NCBI GenBank assembly: GCA_964035575.1
Contig: OZ037840.1
Location: forward strand, 1,835,314 to 1,899,313
DNA length: 64,000 bases
Origin: Rhynchopus sp. YZ270_cl-10
Lineage: Eukaryota; Euglenozoa; Diplonemea; Diplonemida; Diplonemidae
Direction of reading: 5' to 3'
Numbering within the stretch: position 1 is the stretch's first letter; each line of letters opens with the position of its first letter. Below are positions 22,019 to 31,713 of this stretch, in pieces. The notes beneath the pieces are model-generated. The model saw nothing but the letters and a program-made list of their open reading frames with translations. It was not told the origin of the DNA and did no database searches. A program made the translations under genes and the position numbers.

Positions 22019-23248
22019 ATGGATCGCGACAGATATGCACCGAGTGGCTCACACCTAGACATGGAGGAGATGCGCGAGTTGCAGTACCTTCGCGAACTTA
22101 TGTATCCCAAGATCGACATGGCACTACGTGGCCGTGAGCCCAGAGGACGCGACCCACGTGACGACAGGTTCTCCGACAGGCATGACTGGCGCGACCGAGA
22201 CGACCGCGACTCGCGTGATCGCTTTGGCGACCGTTTTGACCTCCCTGGCCCTGCCTTCAGAGACTTCGATGACGCCCCAAGGGGGGGGTACCACTCGGTG
22301 CGCAGGCCTGGTGGGTTGCCTGACTACAAGGAACGTCCCGTGCGCCGCCAGTTGAGCCACCCTCGTGACAGCATGCCACGAGGTGACGGACCACCACGTG
22401 ACGTGCGCCAGACAAGGGACGACCGCAGTAGGGACTTCAACAGAACTAAAGACACTGAGAGGCGCAGAAAGGCCCTGACACCGACTGGCGTCACCATCCC
22501 GAGTGTGATGGCTGCGCAGACCAAGGACGACTACAAAAAGGGGCAGCGGCATGAGAACGAGGTTGGGCGCTTCTTCGAAGCGGCCAACAAGGACTACTTG
22601 CAGGTCTTCTACATCACTCCATCCACCATTGGGAAGTTGGTGGGGAAAGGAGGCAAGCAGATGCAGCAGATGGGACGGGATTACAAAGTGGTGTTGCAGG
22701 CAAACGATGCGGGGCGCATTGTGGTGCGGGCACGTCATTTGGATGACGTGGAGTCTTGCAGCCTCGAAGTGCGCCGCATCACATCGCTGTGGGCAGCTTT
22801 CGACAACACCGACACGCGGGTCGAAGTGTCGGATGAGGTGAAGATGGGCCTGCTGCACGACAGCGGCCGCTACATGGACGACATCTCCCGCGAAACAGGC
22901 TGCAAGCTCGATGTTGCCCGCAACAGGGATGGCAACTTCGTGCGCGTCATCGGCACCCCCGAAGAACGCGAGGCAGGCCTTGCCGCGATCAATAAGTTCG
23001 TCGAGAAGTCTGCCATCAACGTCAACGAAACATTCATGTTCCCTCTGGACGCACTGCGACGCTTCATAGGAATAGGAGGTGACCACATTGCCGCCTTCGA
23101 GAAGAACACCGGGTGTTATGTGAACTCAAACAACGTGCGCGACGAACGTGTTGGCGACCTGGGGCCTCTAGTGTTGACGGCACCGCCTGAAGTGATGCCC
23201 AAGGCGAAGGAGAAGATCCGTGAGCTGCTCAGGGAATGGGGGTACTAA
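22019..23248 (+). CDS. RNA-binding protein with three KH domains
   Basis: 409 residues from ATG 22019 (MDRDRYAPSG). This start is preferred over the in-frame ATG at 21902 because the added residues are low complexity. Residues 1-150 are rich in Arg-Asp and Arg-Gly dipeptides, a common partner of RNA-binding domains. KH1 spans about 193-255 with the GxxG loop in IGKLVGKGGKQM. KH2 spans about 270-335 with a degenerate loop (HDSGRYMDDISRETGCKLDV). KH3 spans about 337-405 with RRFIGIGGDHIAAFEKNTGC. KH domains bind single-stranded RNA or DNA, so a role in mRNA stability, splicing or translation is likely. GC-rich codon use matches the neighbouring host genes. No introns. Confidence 0.9.
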   Translation: MDRDRYAPSGSHLDMEEMRELQYLRELMYPKIDMALRGREPRGRDPRDDRFSDRHDWRDRDDRDSRDRFGDRFDLPGPAFRDFDDAPRGGYHSVRRPGGLPDYKERPVRRQLSHPRDSMPRGDGPPRDVRQTRDDRSRDFNRTKDTERRRKALTPTGVTIPSVMAAQTKDDYKKGQRHENEVGRFFEAANKDYLQVFYITPSTIGKLVGKGGKQMQQMGRDYKVVLQANDAGRIVVRARHLDDVESCSLEVRRITSLWAAFDNTDTRVEVSDEVKMGLLHDSGRYMDDISRETGCKLDVARNRDGNFVRVIGTPEEREAGLAAINKFVEKSAINVNETFMFPLDALRRFIGIGGDHIAAFEKNTGCYVNSNNVRDERVGDLGPLVLTAPPEVMPKAKEKIRELLREWGY

Positions 23249-24432
23249 CTGCCGATTCAGCCGTGGCGGACGACGTGAGGGTGTGAAGGATCTGCTGAGA
23301 ACCAAGCCTTTTTCCCCCTGAACTTGTTTTTTTGTCTATGTTCAGTGTATTGTTAATCATTCTGAGGGGAGGGGGGTCACGGGGGGGGCGGGGGGGGGCG
23401 GGGGGAGGAAGCGTGTCAGTATTTTTTGGTGACTAAGCACGAGAGGCTTAGGATCATCGCATATAAACTTTTCTTTTTTTCTCTCGTTACCCTGAGGGGT
23501 ATGCGGGACTATTCCGTGTTGTCGGTCCTCAGGAGGTTAACGTGCCTGCCCCTGCTAAATGCAAGCTAAAACCATGTTATGAAGGGTGTTTGCACTCGGA
23601 GCATGAAACAACGACCAACTGAGGCCAGACTTGCTCTGCTGTGCCTTGGGTATGGGTGGCAGCATTGTCACCCATACCTCGGAGCTTAATAACCCATGGA
23701 GCGTCAGTGCCTGCGTCCCAGAAAAAGGAGTGTGCACTATCAACTTCACCACCCCCCCCCTTTTTTTTGTTTTTATTGTAACGTTTTCATTTTAACTTCT
23801 CTTTTTCTTTTTCTTTTTTTTAGCCTTCTATTCAGTAGAATAGAAATTAAAGGGGGCCCCCGAATAAGTTTACCCCCAAATAATAGCTATTTAAATTTTT
23901 CCCAAATAACTTTTTCCCCCCCAGATTTTGGGTGCCGAAAAAATTACCGAATAACTTCACCCCCACCTCCTTTTATTTTTGGGGAATTTTTTTGAAGGTG
24001 TTTTTCCGCGAGCACAGCGAGCGGAATTTTTCCCCCCCAATTTTCCCCCAATTTCCCCCCCAATTGGGGGCCCCAAAAATAAGCCCCCTAATAACCAAGC
24101 AAAAATAATAAAGTAAAAACGTGGTTCCAAATAACTTTTTTGGGACGGGGCGGGTCACCCCTTCTATCGAACAAACACTAGTCAGATAGACACGAGGGAG
24201 CATGGTGTGGCTATGGTCAGTAGTCCAATTGATTATGTTTTTTTTTTGTGCATCAGAAATAATTGTGCAGGATTGGCAGTTAGAAATAAAGTTCACAGAA
24301 CAAAGAAACAAAGGCTTCGTTTGTACTTTTCACTCAATTAAGCCTTACCCCCTCTACGCGCGACCCTCAACACTACACCACACTACAGGTATTTTACTAC
24401 TTCACACAAAACAGAAGCAGCAACGCAAGTAA
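23249..24432 (+). other. Intergenic spacer with G-run and hairpins
   Basis: Contains G-rich runs at 23,363-23,406 (possible quadruplex). A perfect 10-bp hairpin pairs GGTATGGGTG at 23649-23658 with 23669-23678. Degenerate CCCAAATAACTTTTT-type repeats lie at 23,850-24,140, and a TTCCGC...GCGGAA palindrome at 24004-24026. No gene. Confidence 0.55.
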
Positions 24433-24654
24433 ACCCCCTGCACCCTTTCTTCTCTCTGCCTGTGGTTTGATGCGGCAGAGCATGGCTCTGTGTGTGGGGT
24501 TGGTGCAGGGAAGCATCTACTCGCGGTGACGGACACGTTTGGGACGACGAAGCTTGCGCTTGGCGACAAGGCAGCGTGTGGGAAGTCGTACCACGTGAGG
24601 AGCGGGGACTTCAGCCTCAAAGGAGGGGACGGGGCACCCGTTGTGGGTGCGTGA
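24433..24654 (+). pseudogene. Possible gene fragment (C-terminal piece, no start codon)
   Basis: An open stretch of 73 codons after TAA at 24430, without ATG in frame, ends at TGA 24652-24654. Its translation looks coding: EHGSVCGVGAGKHLLAVTD, FGTTKLALGDKAACGKSYHV, GDFSLKGGDGAPVVGA. GC-rich third positions match host genes. It is preceded by a pyrimidine tract (CTTTCTTCTCTCTGCC), so it could be a terminal exon, but I found no upstream exon. I do not recognise the family; it is probably a remnant. Confidence 0.4.
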
Positions 24655-25036
24655 CACTTAACATCCCTCTTGGTTTACCTTGGAGGCGGCCGTCGTCACG
24701 TTGTACACCACCATACGAGACAATCAGGTTGGGCTGGTTCTCTTTGTGGCGTGCACATTTGCTGGATTTACCCTCTGTTTCGGAAGAGACTCCAAAGATG
24801 TCTGCGCACTGTCCTCTCTCTCACGCAGTGTCACCCACGTACTCTTCAAGGTCTTTAAACCCTTGGGTTTTGCAGCATCAACTCTGCAGTTTTCAATACG
24901 GAGTTGCAACCGCGTGTGGTCACGTTTCTGCGTTCGTACGACCTTCCCACCATGATTGCCTCCTTCAGTGTTCTGATGTCCTCTCCTACTCCCACAACCC
25001 CACCACACAACAGAGCGACACAAAAAATAAGACAAA
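24655..25036 (+). other. Intergenic spacer
   Basis: Leader region of the LRR gene. Pyrimidine- and A/C-rich sequence (about 24,960-25,030) lies just before its start; no coding signal. Confidence 0.45.
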
Positions 25037-26146
25037 ATGGACGTAACCATCAAGGGGTACGACGACAACTTGTTCATGATCGAGGTGGGTGTGGATGACA
25101 CAACGGAGACGATGCGGCAGAAGGTGGCATCTGCAGTGGGGTTGTGCGAAGACAGCTTCCACATGGGCTTCGGAGGGAAGGACGAAGGAGACGACATCAC
25201 GCAGCTGAGTGTTGGAGACACAATCATCCTGACGAAAAATATGAAGTACGCAGCCCGAGCAGAGCTTCACGCGTTGGGTGAGACGGACATCACTGCAGAG
25301 CGGTTGGAGGAGGTGGAGGATCCTGAGGTGGCGTGTTTGCTTCTGCAGGCGGAGGTTGTGACTGTCATTCCGAAAGGATTCTTGTCTGGTTCATCATTAA
25401 CGAGACTTGATCTGAGCTCTGTGTCGTGTGTGATGGAAGTTGGTGATAGGTTTCTGAACGGTTGTACAACGTTGACAAGCATCGACCTGTCAGGGTTGAG
25501 CCATGTGACGCGCATCGGTAGCTGCTTTCTCTCCGACTGCAAAGGTTTAACCACTCTGGATCTTTCGCCACTCAGCAACTTGACAGACGTCGGTGAAAGC
25601 TTTCTCAGCAGCTGCAAAGGCTTAACCACTCTGGATCTTTCAGCACTCAGCAACTTGACGCGCATCGGTAGCTGCTTTCTCTCCGACTGCAAAGGTTTAA
25701 CCACTCTGGATCTTTCGCCACTCAGCAACTTGACAGACGTCGGTGAAAGCTTTCTCAGCAGCTGCAAAGGCTTAACCACTCTGGATCTTTCGCCACTCAG
25801 CAACTTGACAGTAATCGATGGCTGCTTTCTCTACGGCTGCGAAGGCTTAACCACTCTGGATCTTTCAGCACTCAGCAACATGACCGAAAGCGGTGGTTAC
25901 TTTCTTTACGACTGCAAAGGATTAACCACTCTGGATCTTTCACCACTCAGCAGGGTTAAGGTTGTTGAGTGCCCATTTCTTCCGAACTGCACTTCGTTGA
26001 AGAGTATTTACCTTACCGGCTGCAGCAGTGCTGTGTCCAAAGCAGTAGTGAAGTGCGATCTGAGGCATCTTGTGGTTGAAGCACATCCGAAACGCAGCAG
26101 AGACGAATACCCCCAGCAAGCACACAAACGGCAGAGAGCACAATGA
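25037..26146 (+). CDS. Leucine-rich-repeat protein with N-terminal ubiquitin-like module
   Basis: 369 residues from ATG 25037. Residues 1-68 are the ubiquitin-like module (MDVTIKGYDDNLFMIEVGVD, ETMRQKVASAVGL, DDITQLSVGDTIILTKN). A short helical linker follows, then about nine 25-residue repeats of the type GLTTLDLSPLSNLTDVGESF, close to the BspA/TpLRR class, from about residue 113 to 325. A two-repeat block of 150 bp starting at 25508 is copied almost unchanged at 25658, so the array has expanded recently. The C-terminus is basic (KRSRDEYPQQAHKRQR) and could act as a nuclear localisation signal. There is no signal peptide, unlike surface BspA-type proteins, so it is probably intracellular. 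Confidence 0.88.
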   Translation: MDVTIKGYDDNLFMIEVGVDDTTETMRQKVASAVGLCEDSFHMGFGGKDEGDDITQLSVGDTIILTKNMKYAARAELHALGETDITAERLEEVEDPEVACLLLQAEVVTVIPKGFLSGSSLTRLDLSSVSCVMEVGDRFLNGCTTLTSIDLSGLSHVTRIGSCFLSDCKGLTTLDLSPLSNLTDVGESFLSSCKGLTTLDLSALSNLTRIGSCFLSDCKGLTTLDLSPLSNLTDVGESFLSSCKGLTTLDLSPLSNLTVIDGCFLYGCEGLTTLDLSALSNMTESGGYFLYDCKGLTTLDLSPLSRVKVVECPFLPNCTSLKSIYLTGCSSAVSKAVVKCDLRHLVVEAHPKRSRDEYPQQAHKRQRAQ

Positions 26147-27043
26147 CGATGAGGTGTGCTGGGGTTTCAGCCTCAGAATTAGCGAGGTTCGCGGTACCAA
26201 GTGGTGGCTCACGTGCCATTTGTGTTTGAGGAAGCCCGCTATGTAGCACAGCACCAAAAGCAAAGCAGCTGTGCCGCGGTCAACGAAAGCAGACATGGTA
26301 GCAGTTTAGTGAGGACACATCAGTTGGCAAATGTTTGTTAAACTTTAAAATGTTTTCGGGAAAAAAAAGTGTGATCTGGGTGAGGAAGCGTTCCAACTTT
26401 TTCAATATCTCACCCATTTTTTCTATTCGCGATTTTTTCCCCACCCCGTTTTTAGAATCAACAGTACATTAGATTTCATGAGGGTAGCATCGGTTTGTAA
26501 TGTGGTCCACGTTTTTGTGGGAATTGTCTAGATCTTGATCACAAAGATGAAGATTTGGGCTGTGTACAATGTTTGTCTTCTTTGCCTTGTCGGGTGTGTT
26601 CACTGTATGTGAAACAACTGTGGATCTGCCGGTACGTGCTCTGATGTTTATTCAGTGTGGTGTGTTGTGGTTTTGTTACGCTTTTTACGTTAGTTGAAGA
26701 AGGGACCTTGCGAATATTCTTTCGCAGGTGGGTACAAGCTGTCACCGTGGCAGAAAAGGCAGTAGGGCAGACAAACTACCAAAGGTGGGTCTGTGCTAGA
26801 GGGAAGGGGTTATGTTTTCAGGGTGGAACAATGTTACGCGTGTTGATAAGTGCGGACCACTTTGCTATTCGCCCCGCAAACCTCATCGCGCCTCTTTTCG
26901 AGATAAATTATGGTTTTTTCTCCCCTTTCCCTTTCCCCTTTGTTCACAGCCCGGGTCTTTCCAGGAGTGTTCTCCTCTCAGGGCCCTCAGGGTGTTTTTT
27001 TTCCTTTTTTATTTCTCCTCCCCCATTTTTTCAGACAACAAGG

Positions 27044-27080
<37 letters not shown>

Positions 27081-27117
27081 CGTCGAGCAAGGTTTTGGGG
27101 AAGCTCAGGGGCCCGCA
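26147..27117 (+). other. Intergenic spacer with long poly-T
   Basis: No gene. A run of about 38 T residues occupies roughly 27,042-27,080, and T-rich sequence surrounds it. Open frames across 26,657-27,290 depend on Phe/Ser-rich low complexity and are not credible. Confidence 0.5.
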
Positions 27118-27156
27118 AAGGGCGACTGCCCCGGCGCAAGCCGGGGTTGTCCCCAC
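27118..27156 (+). repeat. GC-rich hairpin with GCAA tetraloop
   Basis: CCCCGGC (27129-27135), loop GCAA (27136-27139), GCCGGGG (27140-27146), extended by an outer GGGCGAC/GTCCCC pairing. A GNRA loop on a perfect 7-bp GC stem suggests RNA structure or a small mobile palindrome. Confidence 0.6.
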
Positions 27157-27204
27157 AGGAGCGGGTGCAGGAGCGTCCCCCTTTTTTACTTTTTACTTTT
27201 CCGT

Positions 27205-27733
27205 TTTCAACTTACCTTCCTTCACCCCCCCTGTAAGGGCAACCGTAGGTGAAGTAAGGTATAGTATTGAAATCGATGTGGGGGGGGAGTAAAGGGTCAA
27301 TTTTACAAAACCAGATTTTGAGGAAAATTTTAGCTGAAAATGGGCCCCACGTATAAGCAACCGGGCTCATATTTCTCAAAATTTAAGTGGTCAAAAAATT
27401 GTCCAATTTTCGAGATTGACCCCACCACTGCACGGGCGGAGCCCAAAAATGCAAATAAGGACCCTTTTTCAACTTACCTTCCTTCACCCCCCCTGTAAGG
27501 GCAACCGTAGGTGAAGTAAGGTATAGTATTGAAATCGATGTGGGGGGGGAGTAAAGGGTCAATTTTACAAAACCAGATTTTGAGGAAAATTTTAGCCGAA
27601 AATGGGCCCCACGTATAAGCAACCGGGCTCATATTTCTCAAAATTTAAGTGGTCAAAAAATTGTCCAATTTTCGAGATTGACCCCACCACTGCACGGGCG
27701 GAGCCCAAAAATGCAAATAAGGACCCTTTTTAA
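27205..27733 (+). repeat. 262-bp tandem repeat (two copies)
   Basis: Copies begin at about 27205 and 27467 and differ at only a few positions. Each carries a near-perfect stem, ACCTTCCTTCACC against GGTGAAGTAAGGT, around the unit start. Each also has the motif ATTGACCCCACCACTG, found beside the (TGTGTAC)n array at 15,800. Confidence 0.85.
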
Positions 27734-28534
27734 TTTGTTCTCTTGAAATGTGTTATTTCATGTTTTCGCGAAAAAATAACGACTGATCCCACAAGGGTTG
27801 AAGGAAGGTGGTTGAAAACAACAATAACAACAAGGACAAGTAATTGCTAAGAAAAAAACGGGGTGTGCTGTGGAAAACCCCGCGCGATTTTCGAAACCAC
27901 CGTAGCATCCTGGCGATTTGCTGGAGGTGCTGATGTGCCTGGTGTGATCGATGTGTTGTAGTCGGTGCATTCTGTGCTTCTTCCGCACTCCAACGACGAC
28001 GACAATGTGGGGAGCCTGTGGACAAAAACGAGCTGGAACACGCCGAGCCTGCCGAGCCGACGTCCAACAACGCTATCGAGCAGATGGTGCTGGACGGAGA
28101 GGACAGCCCCCCTTCTTGAACGTTTCAGATGCTGGCGTCCCAGTGGATCTGGCAGCGTACGAAGAGCGTTAACATACCTGCAGAAGAGCAGAATGCTGGA
28201 CGTGCTGTAGATTATTTCTACAGGATGGAGTTCCACATCACACCCCGTTTTTTTTCCGATAGCAATTACTTGTTTTTTTTTGTGCTGTACAGTTTTTTCT
28301 AGAAGGTAGAATGTAAATAAATTTTTTGTGAATGATTAGATGTACAGAAAACAATTTCTCTTGTCCTTTGTTTGTTTCCCACAATTTCCCACCCCCCTCA
28401 CAGTTTTCTGGAGTAGCCCTGCGATTTCAGCGAATTTCACAGTGTCTCACACACCCTGTGGTGCCGGTGTTCCTTCTGCCCCGTTTGTGTTATTGTTGTT
28501 CCATTTGTTTTTCTTTTCAGTTTCTTTTCAGTGG
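27734..28534 (+). other. Spacer with partial coding-like signal
   Basis: Between about 27,960 and 28,240 the + strand shows two adjoining in-frame open pieces separated by one TGA. One reads ELEHAEPAEPTSNNAIEQMV, the other MLASQWIWQRTKSVNIPAEE. There is no start codon and no recognised family. It may be a decayed gene or an upstream exon of the next gene. Two TTCTTTTCAG acceptor-like sites lie just before 28,535. Confidence 0.3.
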
Positions 28535-28607
28535 ATGATAATGTCTGTAGTCGCCCCAGTGCCTCTTAGTCATTTTCTACCCCTTACCCTCACTTTCATC
28601 TGGAAAG

Positions 28608-28647
<40 letters not shown>

Positions 28648-29506
28648 AGGGAGACAGGGGGAATTGCTCACGTGCGAAAACTGCGCACTCATCACCGAAT
28701 GTAGTGTCCCCCACTGGTTTTGTAGTTCCTGCGAGCGCACATGGTGTGAGGGATGTGGGAGCGCCAACGCAAAGTGTGTGCTGAGGGCAAAGCCAGTTCA
28801 GCCAGTTCAGCCAGTTCAGCCGACAACATCGCAGACAGTGGGAGGTAGCTACTACAACAGCAACCCAGCTCCCCCACAGGACGCGGCAACGGAGGTGAAG
28901 GAGGAGGTTATGGATGAGGAGGATTCCGCCGACTGCGCCGACCACGACACCACCATGGACAACAACACCGCAACCGCAGCAGAATCCTTCGTCTGGGGGC
29001 CATCAGAGCAGAGCTACAACACCACACCAACAGCTCTGACTGGTGACCACCACTTGGGTTCAGCGAAGACTGGTGGATGGACGGCTAAGTCCCACGCGGA
29101 AAGAAGGACGAAGCTGACCACCCTTGGGACTTCGCGGCGGGCGCAGGGGAACCACACTCGTCGCTCCGGTGTAGTGGAGGACAGGTCTGCGGAGACCACA
29201 GCAAGGCGGCCTTCTCCCCCTATCTCGCGAGGGTCGGATGTGGAGGCGAAAGGGTTAGTCCCACACAGCCAGAAGGAAGGGGACAGGGTGCCGAGAAATG
29301 TCGAAGAGTGGGCGGACTGCTTCTTCCCCAGGGGAGGGACCAGGCGAGAGGGAATGACTCCCTTGGCACCGGAGGTGGCGTACGAGGCGCTGGACGCGTG
29401 GTGGGATCAGCGGGAGGAGCTGGGGCGCGTCGGAGGACGGCAGACGAGTCAGTACGGGGCGCTTAGGGCGGTCCTGGTGCTGATGATGGAGGCGACCTTC
29501 AAATAG
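28535..29506 (+). CDS. Cys-rich zinc-binding protein, family unknown
   Basis: 323 residues from ATG 28535 (a second ATG is at 28541). Residues 27-37 are eleven lysines encoded by an uninterrupted A33 run (28612-28644), which is unusual and makes the N-terminus uncertain. Next comes a compact cysteine cluster, C-x2-C-x6-C-x6-C-x2-C-x4-C-x2-C-x6-C (LLTCENCALITECS, WFCSSCERTWCEGCG), which could bind two zinc ions. Then come three PVQ repeats, an acidic stretch, and a C-terminal region (EEWADCFFPRGG, EVAYEALDAWWDQREELG) that looks folded. GC-rich codon use matches host genes. Acceptor-like TTCTTTTCAG sites lie just upstream. It is the last host-like gene before the repeat zone. I do not recognise the family. 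Confidence 0.5.
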
Positions 29507-30312
29507 AAGGGCCTCGCGATTGGTTGTGATTGTGGTTTATGTGGGCACTGTTGCCCTTCCCTTCTCTGTTATTTTCCCCCACCCCAACTTTTGTGTGTAG
29601 CAACACCTGTTTAGTTCCCTGTTTCCTTTTTACCCCCAACCCCTCCCATTAGATACATGTGTGTAATCCCCCATCCCCCAGTGGTGTCAAGCCCCTTGTA
29701 TGTAAATTCCAAATCTTCCCCCTCACAGAAAACGTCAGGAGTAAGCCAAGGAGGCGGTTTGTCTGTGGGCGTCGGCCTAGGAGTAAGCGACGGAGATTTT
29801 TTCCCCCACCCCATCCCCTACGAGTTCCATGGGGGGTCGCTACTGGCGTTAATCATCCAAACAAAAAAGACTACAAGAGACAAAACAAAAGTAACAAGAA
29901 AGGAACTTCGTATTGTAAAAAGAAAGCCCCATCCCGCCCCTTCCTCCCCTCCAGAACCAGCTGGGCACCAATACTGGAAATACAGCAAAACCACACAGAC
30001 TGGACAGTCTATATTCACCCCTGCCTCTCCCGTGTTAATGTTCACCCCTCCTTTATCCCAAATTGTCATAGAGCTAAATATAGTTGTATGCCTCGCTTCG
30101 CTCGGCAAACAACGATACATAATAGGGCGACATGCTGATGACAAATATCTCCCTCGTTAAATTCACTTTTGTGCCTCGTTCTAACTAAACCGGCACATGT
30201 ACTGATTGTAAGACTTTTGGCCCTCGCTTCGCTCGGACCAAGCGCCTTTCATGTGCATTATAAACGTACCCCCCTTGCCCTGTCCAGTTTGATGTGGAAC
30301 AAAAAAAAGTCG

Positions 30313-30350
<38 letters not shown>

Positions 30351-30388
30351 GAGATAAAAACTATCCCCCTCCCGTGTTATCATTCAAA
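29507..30388 (+). other. Intergenic spacer with homopolymer tract
   Basis: No gene. Holds two GCTTCGCTCGG motifs (30,097 and 30,226) and an A-run of about 31 bases near 30,316-30,346. Confidence 0.5.
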
Positions 30389-30508
30389 AGCTCCACAGCT
30401 CCACAGCTCCACAGCTCCACAGCTCCACAGCTCCACAGCTCCACAGCTCCACAGCTCCACAGCTCCACAGCTCCACAGCTCCACAGCTCCACAGCTCCAC
30501 AGCTCCAC
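30389..30508 (+). repeat. (AGCTCCAC)n minisatellite
   Basis: Fifteen perfect 8-base units. It is another array with an 8-base period, like (GCGGGTTT)n and (ACCCAGGT)n. Confidence 0.95.
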
Positions 30509-30590
30509 AAAGGTATCTAAGGTGCACAGGGTGCCTGAAAACCCACTGCACGAAACTCTCCCGAAACCCCCCGGAACTGGATTTTGAAGG

Positions 30591-30638
30591 TATCGGGGTT
30601 CATTTTTTTTTTAAAAAGGGGTTCATTTTTTTTTTAAA
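30591..30638 (+). repeat. GGGGTTCA-T10 minisatellite, left block
   Basis: Two units of GGGGTTCATTTTTTTTTT plus A-rich spacer directly before the dispersed element at 30639. The same unit resumes on its other side. Confidence 0.75.
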
Positions 30639-31412
30639 AATCCTAAAAAACCTTAGTTTTTTAGTCTTTACTATAGAGATGTGCGCCACCCACACCACAC
30701 ACACTACACACCCACACACAGCACACCCACACACACCCACACACACACACACACACACCCCCTCACCACCAGAGGGGATTTGACCAAAAAATCGATTTTT
30801 TTAAATAAATAGTTGCTCATCAGAAAGTGAATTTTTTGGGCTTAACGTGTTGTTTGGGGGTATTGAGGCCCAAAAAAAAATTTTTTTTCAGTCGTGTTCA
30901 GAAATTGGACTGCCAAATGACATGTGGCATTCGGCCAAAAATCAGCTTTTTTGGTCATTTTTACCTTGTAAAACATGACACTTGTGGCATGCTTCCCAGC
31001 ACAGGAAAGTGCATTGAAAAACCTGAAAAAACACATCTAATATGTGATGGTCAAAAGTGCAAGATTCCTTCGTTAATGAACTTTTTGAGTACCAGTTATA
31101 CCTGGGGAATATGGTCAGATCACTCTTTTGACCATCTGTCATGTACCACAAAAACACCACTTTTTAACAGGGCACATTTCACCTGAAAAGCCAGTTCATG
31201 AAGGCATGAGTGAGGTTTTTTTGTGATGCGTTACCGTGAGCGGGCGCGCGAAGCGCGTACGCGAACGCCCCGCGGGAAGCGAATAGCTGACCGCCTGCCC
31301 AGTGCGTGAGGTGCTTACAAAAAAAACCACCTGTAAAAAAAGTGTGGTCCTCATCACGTTTCCATGGAAGTGTCACACAAGAACGACAGGTTTTTTAGCC
31401 CGTCACCAAATG
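30639..31412. repeat. Dispersed 0.77-kb element, copy a
   Basis: Begins with a palindrome (CTAAAAAAC-CTTA-GTTTTTTAG), then a CACACC-rich stretch. Next is a segment sharing AAAGTGCAAGATTCCTTCG and the following order of motifs with the satellite monomers at 36-44 kb. A GC-rich palindromic block (GCGCGCGAAGCGCG) follows, and it ends at CCCGTCACCAAATG. Copy c (32453-33207) matches it along its whole length. No coding capacity. Family unassigned, non-autonomous. Confidence 0.75.
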
Positions 31413-31518
31413 GGGTTCATTTTTTTTTTAAAAAGGGGTTCATTTTTTTTTTAAAAATGGGGTTCATTTTTTTTTTAGGGGTTCATTTTTTTTTTACAGG
31501 GGTTCATTTTTTTTTTAC
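31411..31518 (+). repeat. GGGGTTCA-T10 minisatellite, right block
   Basis: Five units with small spacer differences, immediately after copy a. Together with 30591-30638 it brackets the element. Confidence 0.8.
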
Positions 31519-31560
31519 ACAAAAAACTATGTTAAGACGAAATCCTACCGATGTGCCTAC

Positions 31561-31713
31561 ATGGGGCGTCCCCCGTCAGTAGTGCGCCAGATGAGGGGCA
31601 TGAAGCGAAATGCGGTGAAAGGTGCAGGCCTGTTCGCAGCAGGTCTGGAGAGTTGTGGCAACTCGTCTGCTGAGCGTGTGAAGTATCAAGGCAGAGGTTC
31701 GCTGTCCAAGTAA
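31561..31713 (+). CDS. Short possible reading frame or gene remnant (50 residues)
   Basis: ATG 31561 to TAA 31711. The translation (MGRPPSVVRQMRGMKRNAV, GAGLFAAGLESCGNSSAERV) is compositionally protein-like and basic, and the frame stays open upstream as far as the T-rich minisatellite. It could be the surviving 3' end of a host gene whose upstream part was replaced by repeats. No family recognised. Confidence 0.3.
   Translation: MGRPPSVVRQMRGMKRNAVKGAGLFAAGLESCGNSSAERVKYQGRGSLSK

Noticed and set aside
24492-25046. A + strand frame of 184 codons before the LRR gene
   Set aside because: Poor codon pattern. It overlaps the better-looking fragment at 24433-24654 in another frame and runs into the LRR gene start.
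26657-27292. A + strand frame of 211 codons and two overlapping ones
   Set aside because: Runs through the poly-T tract as phenylalanines; low complexity and three overlapping frames with equal claim.
1-29506. Assignment to Kinetoplastea
   Set aside because: One-directional, intron-poor genes with pyrimidine-rich spacers would fit, but the transposon genes carry several cis-spliced introns and no lineage-specific marker such as a spliced-leader gene is present.
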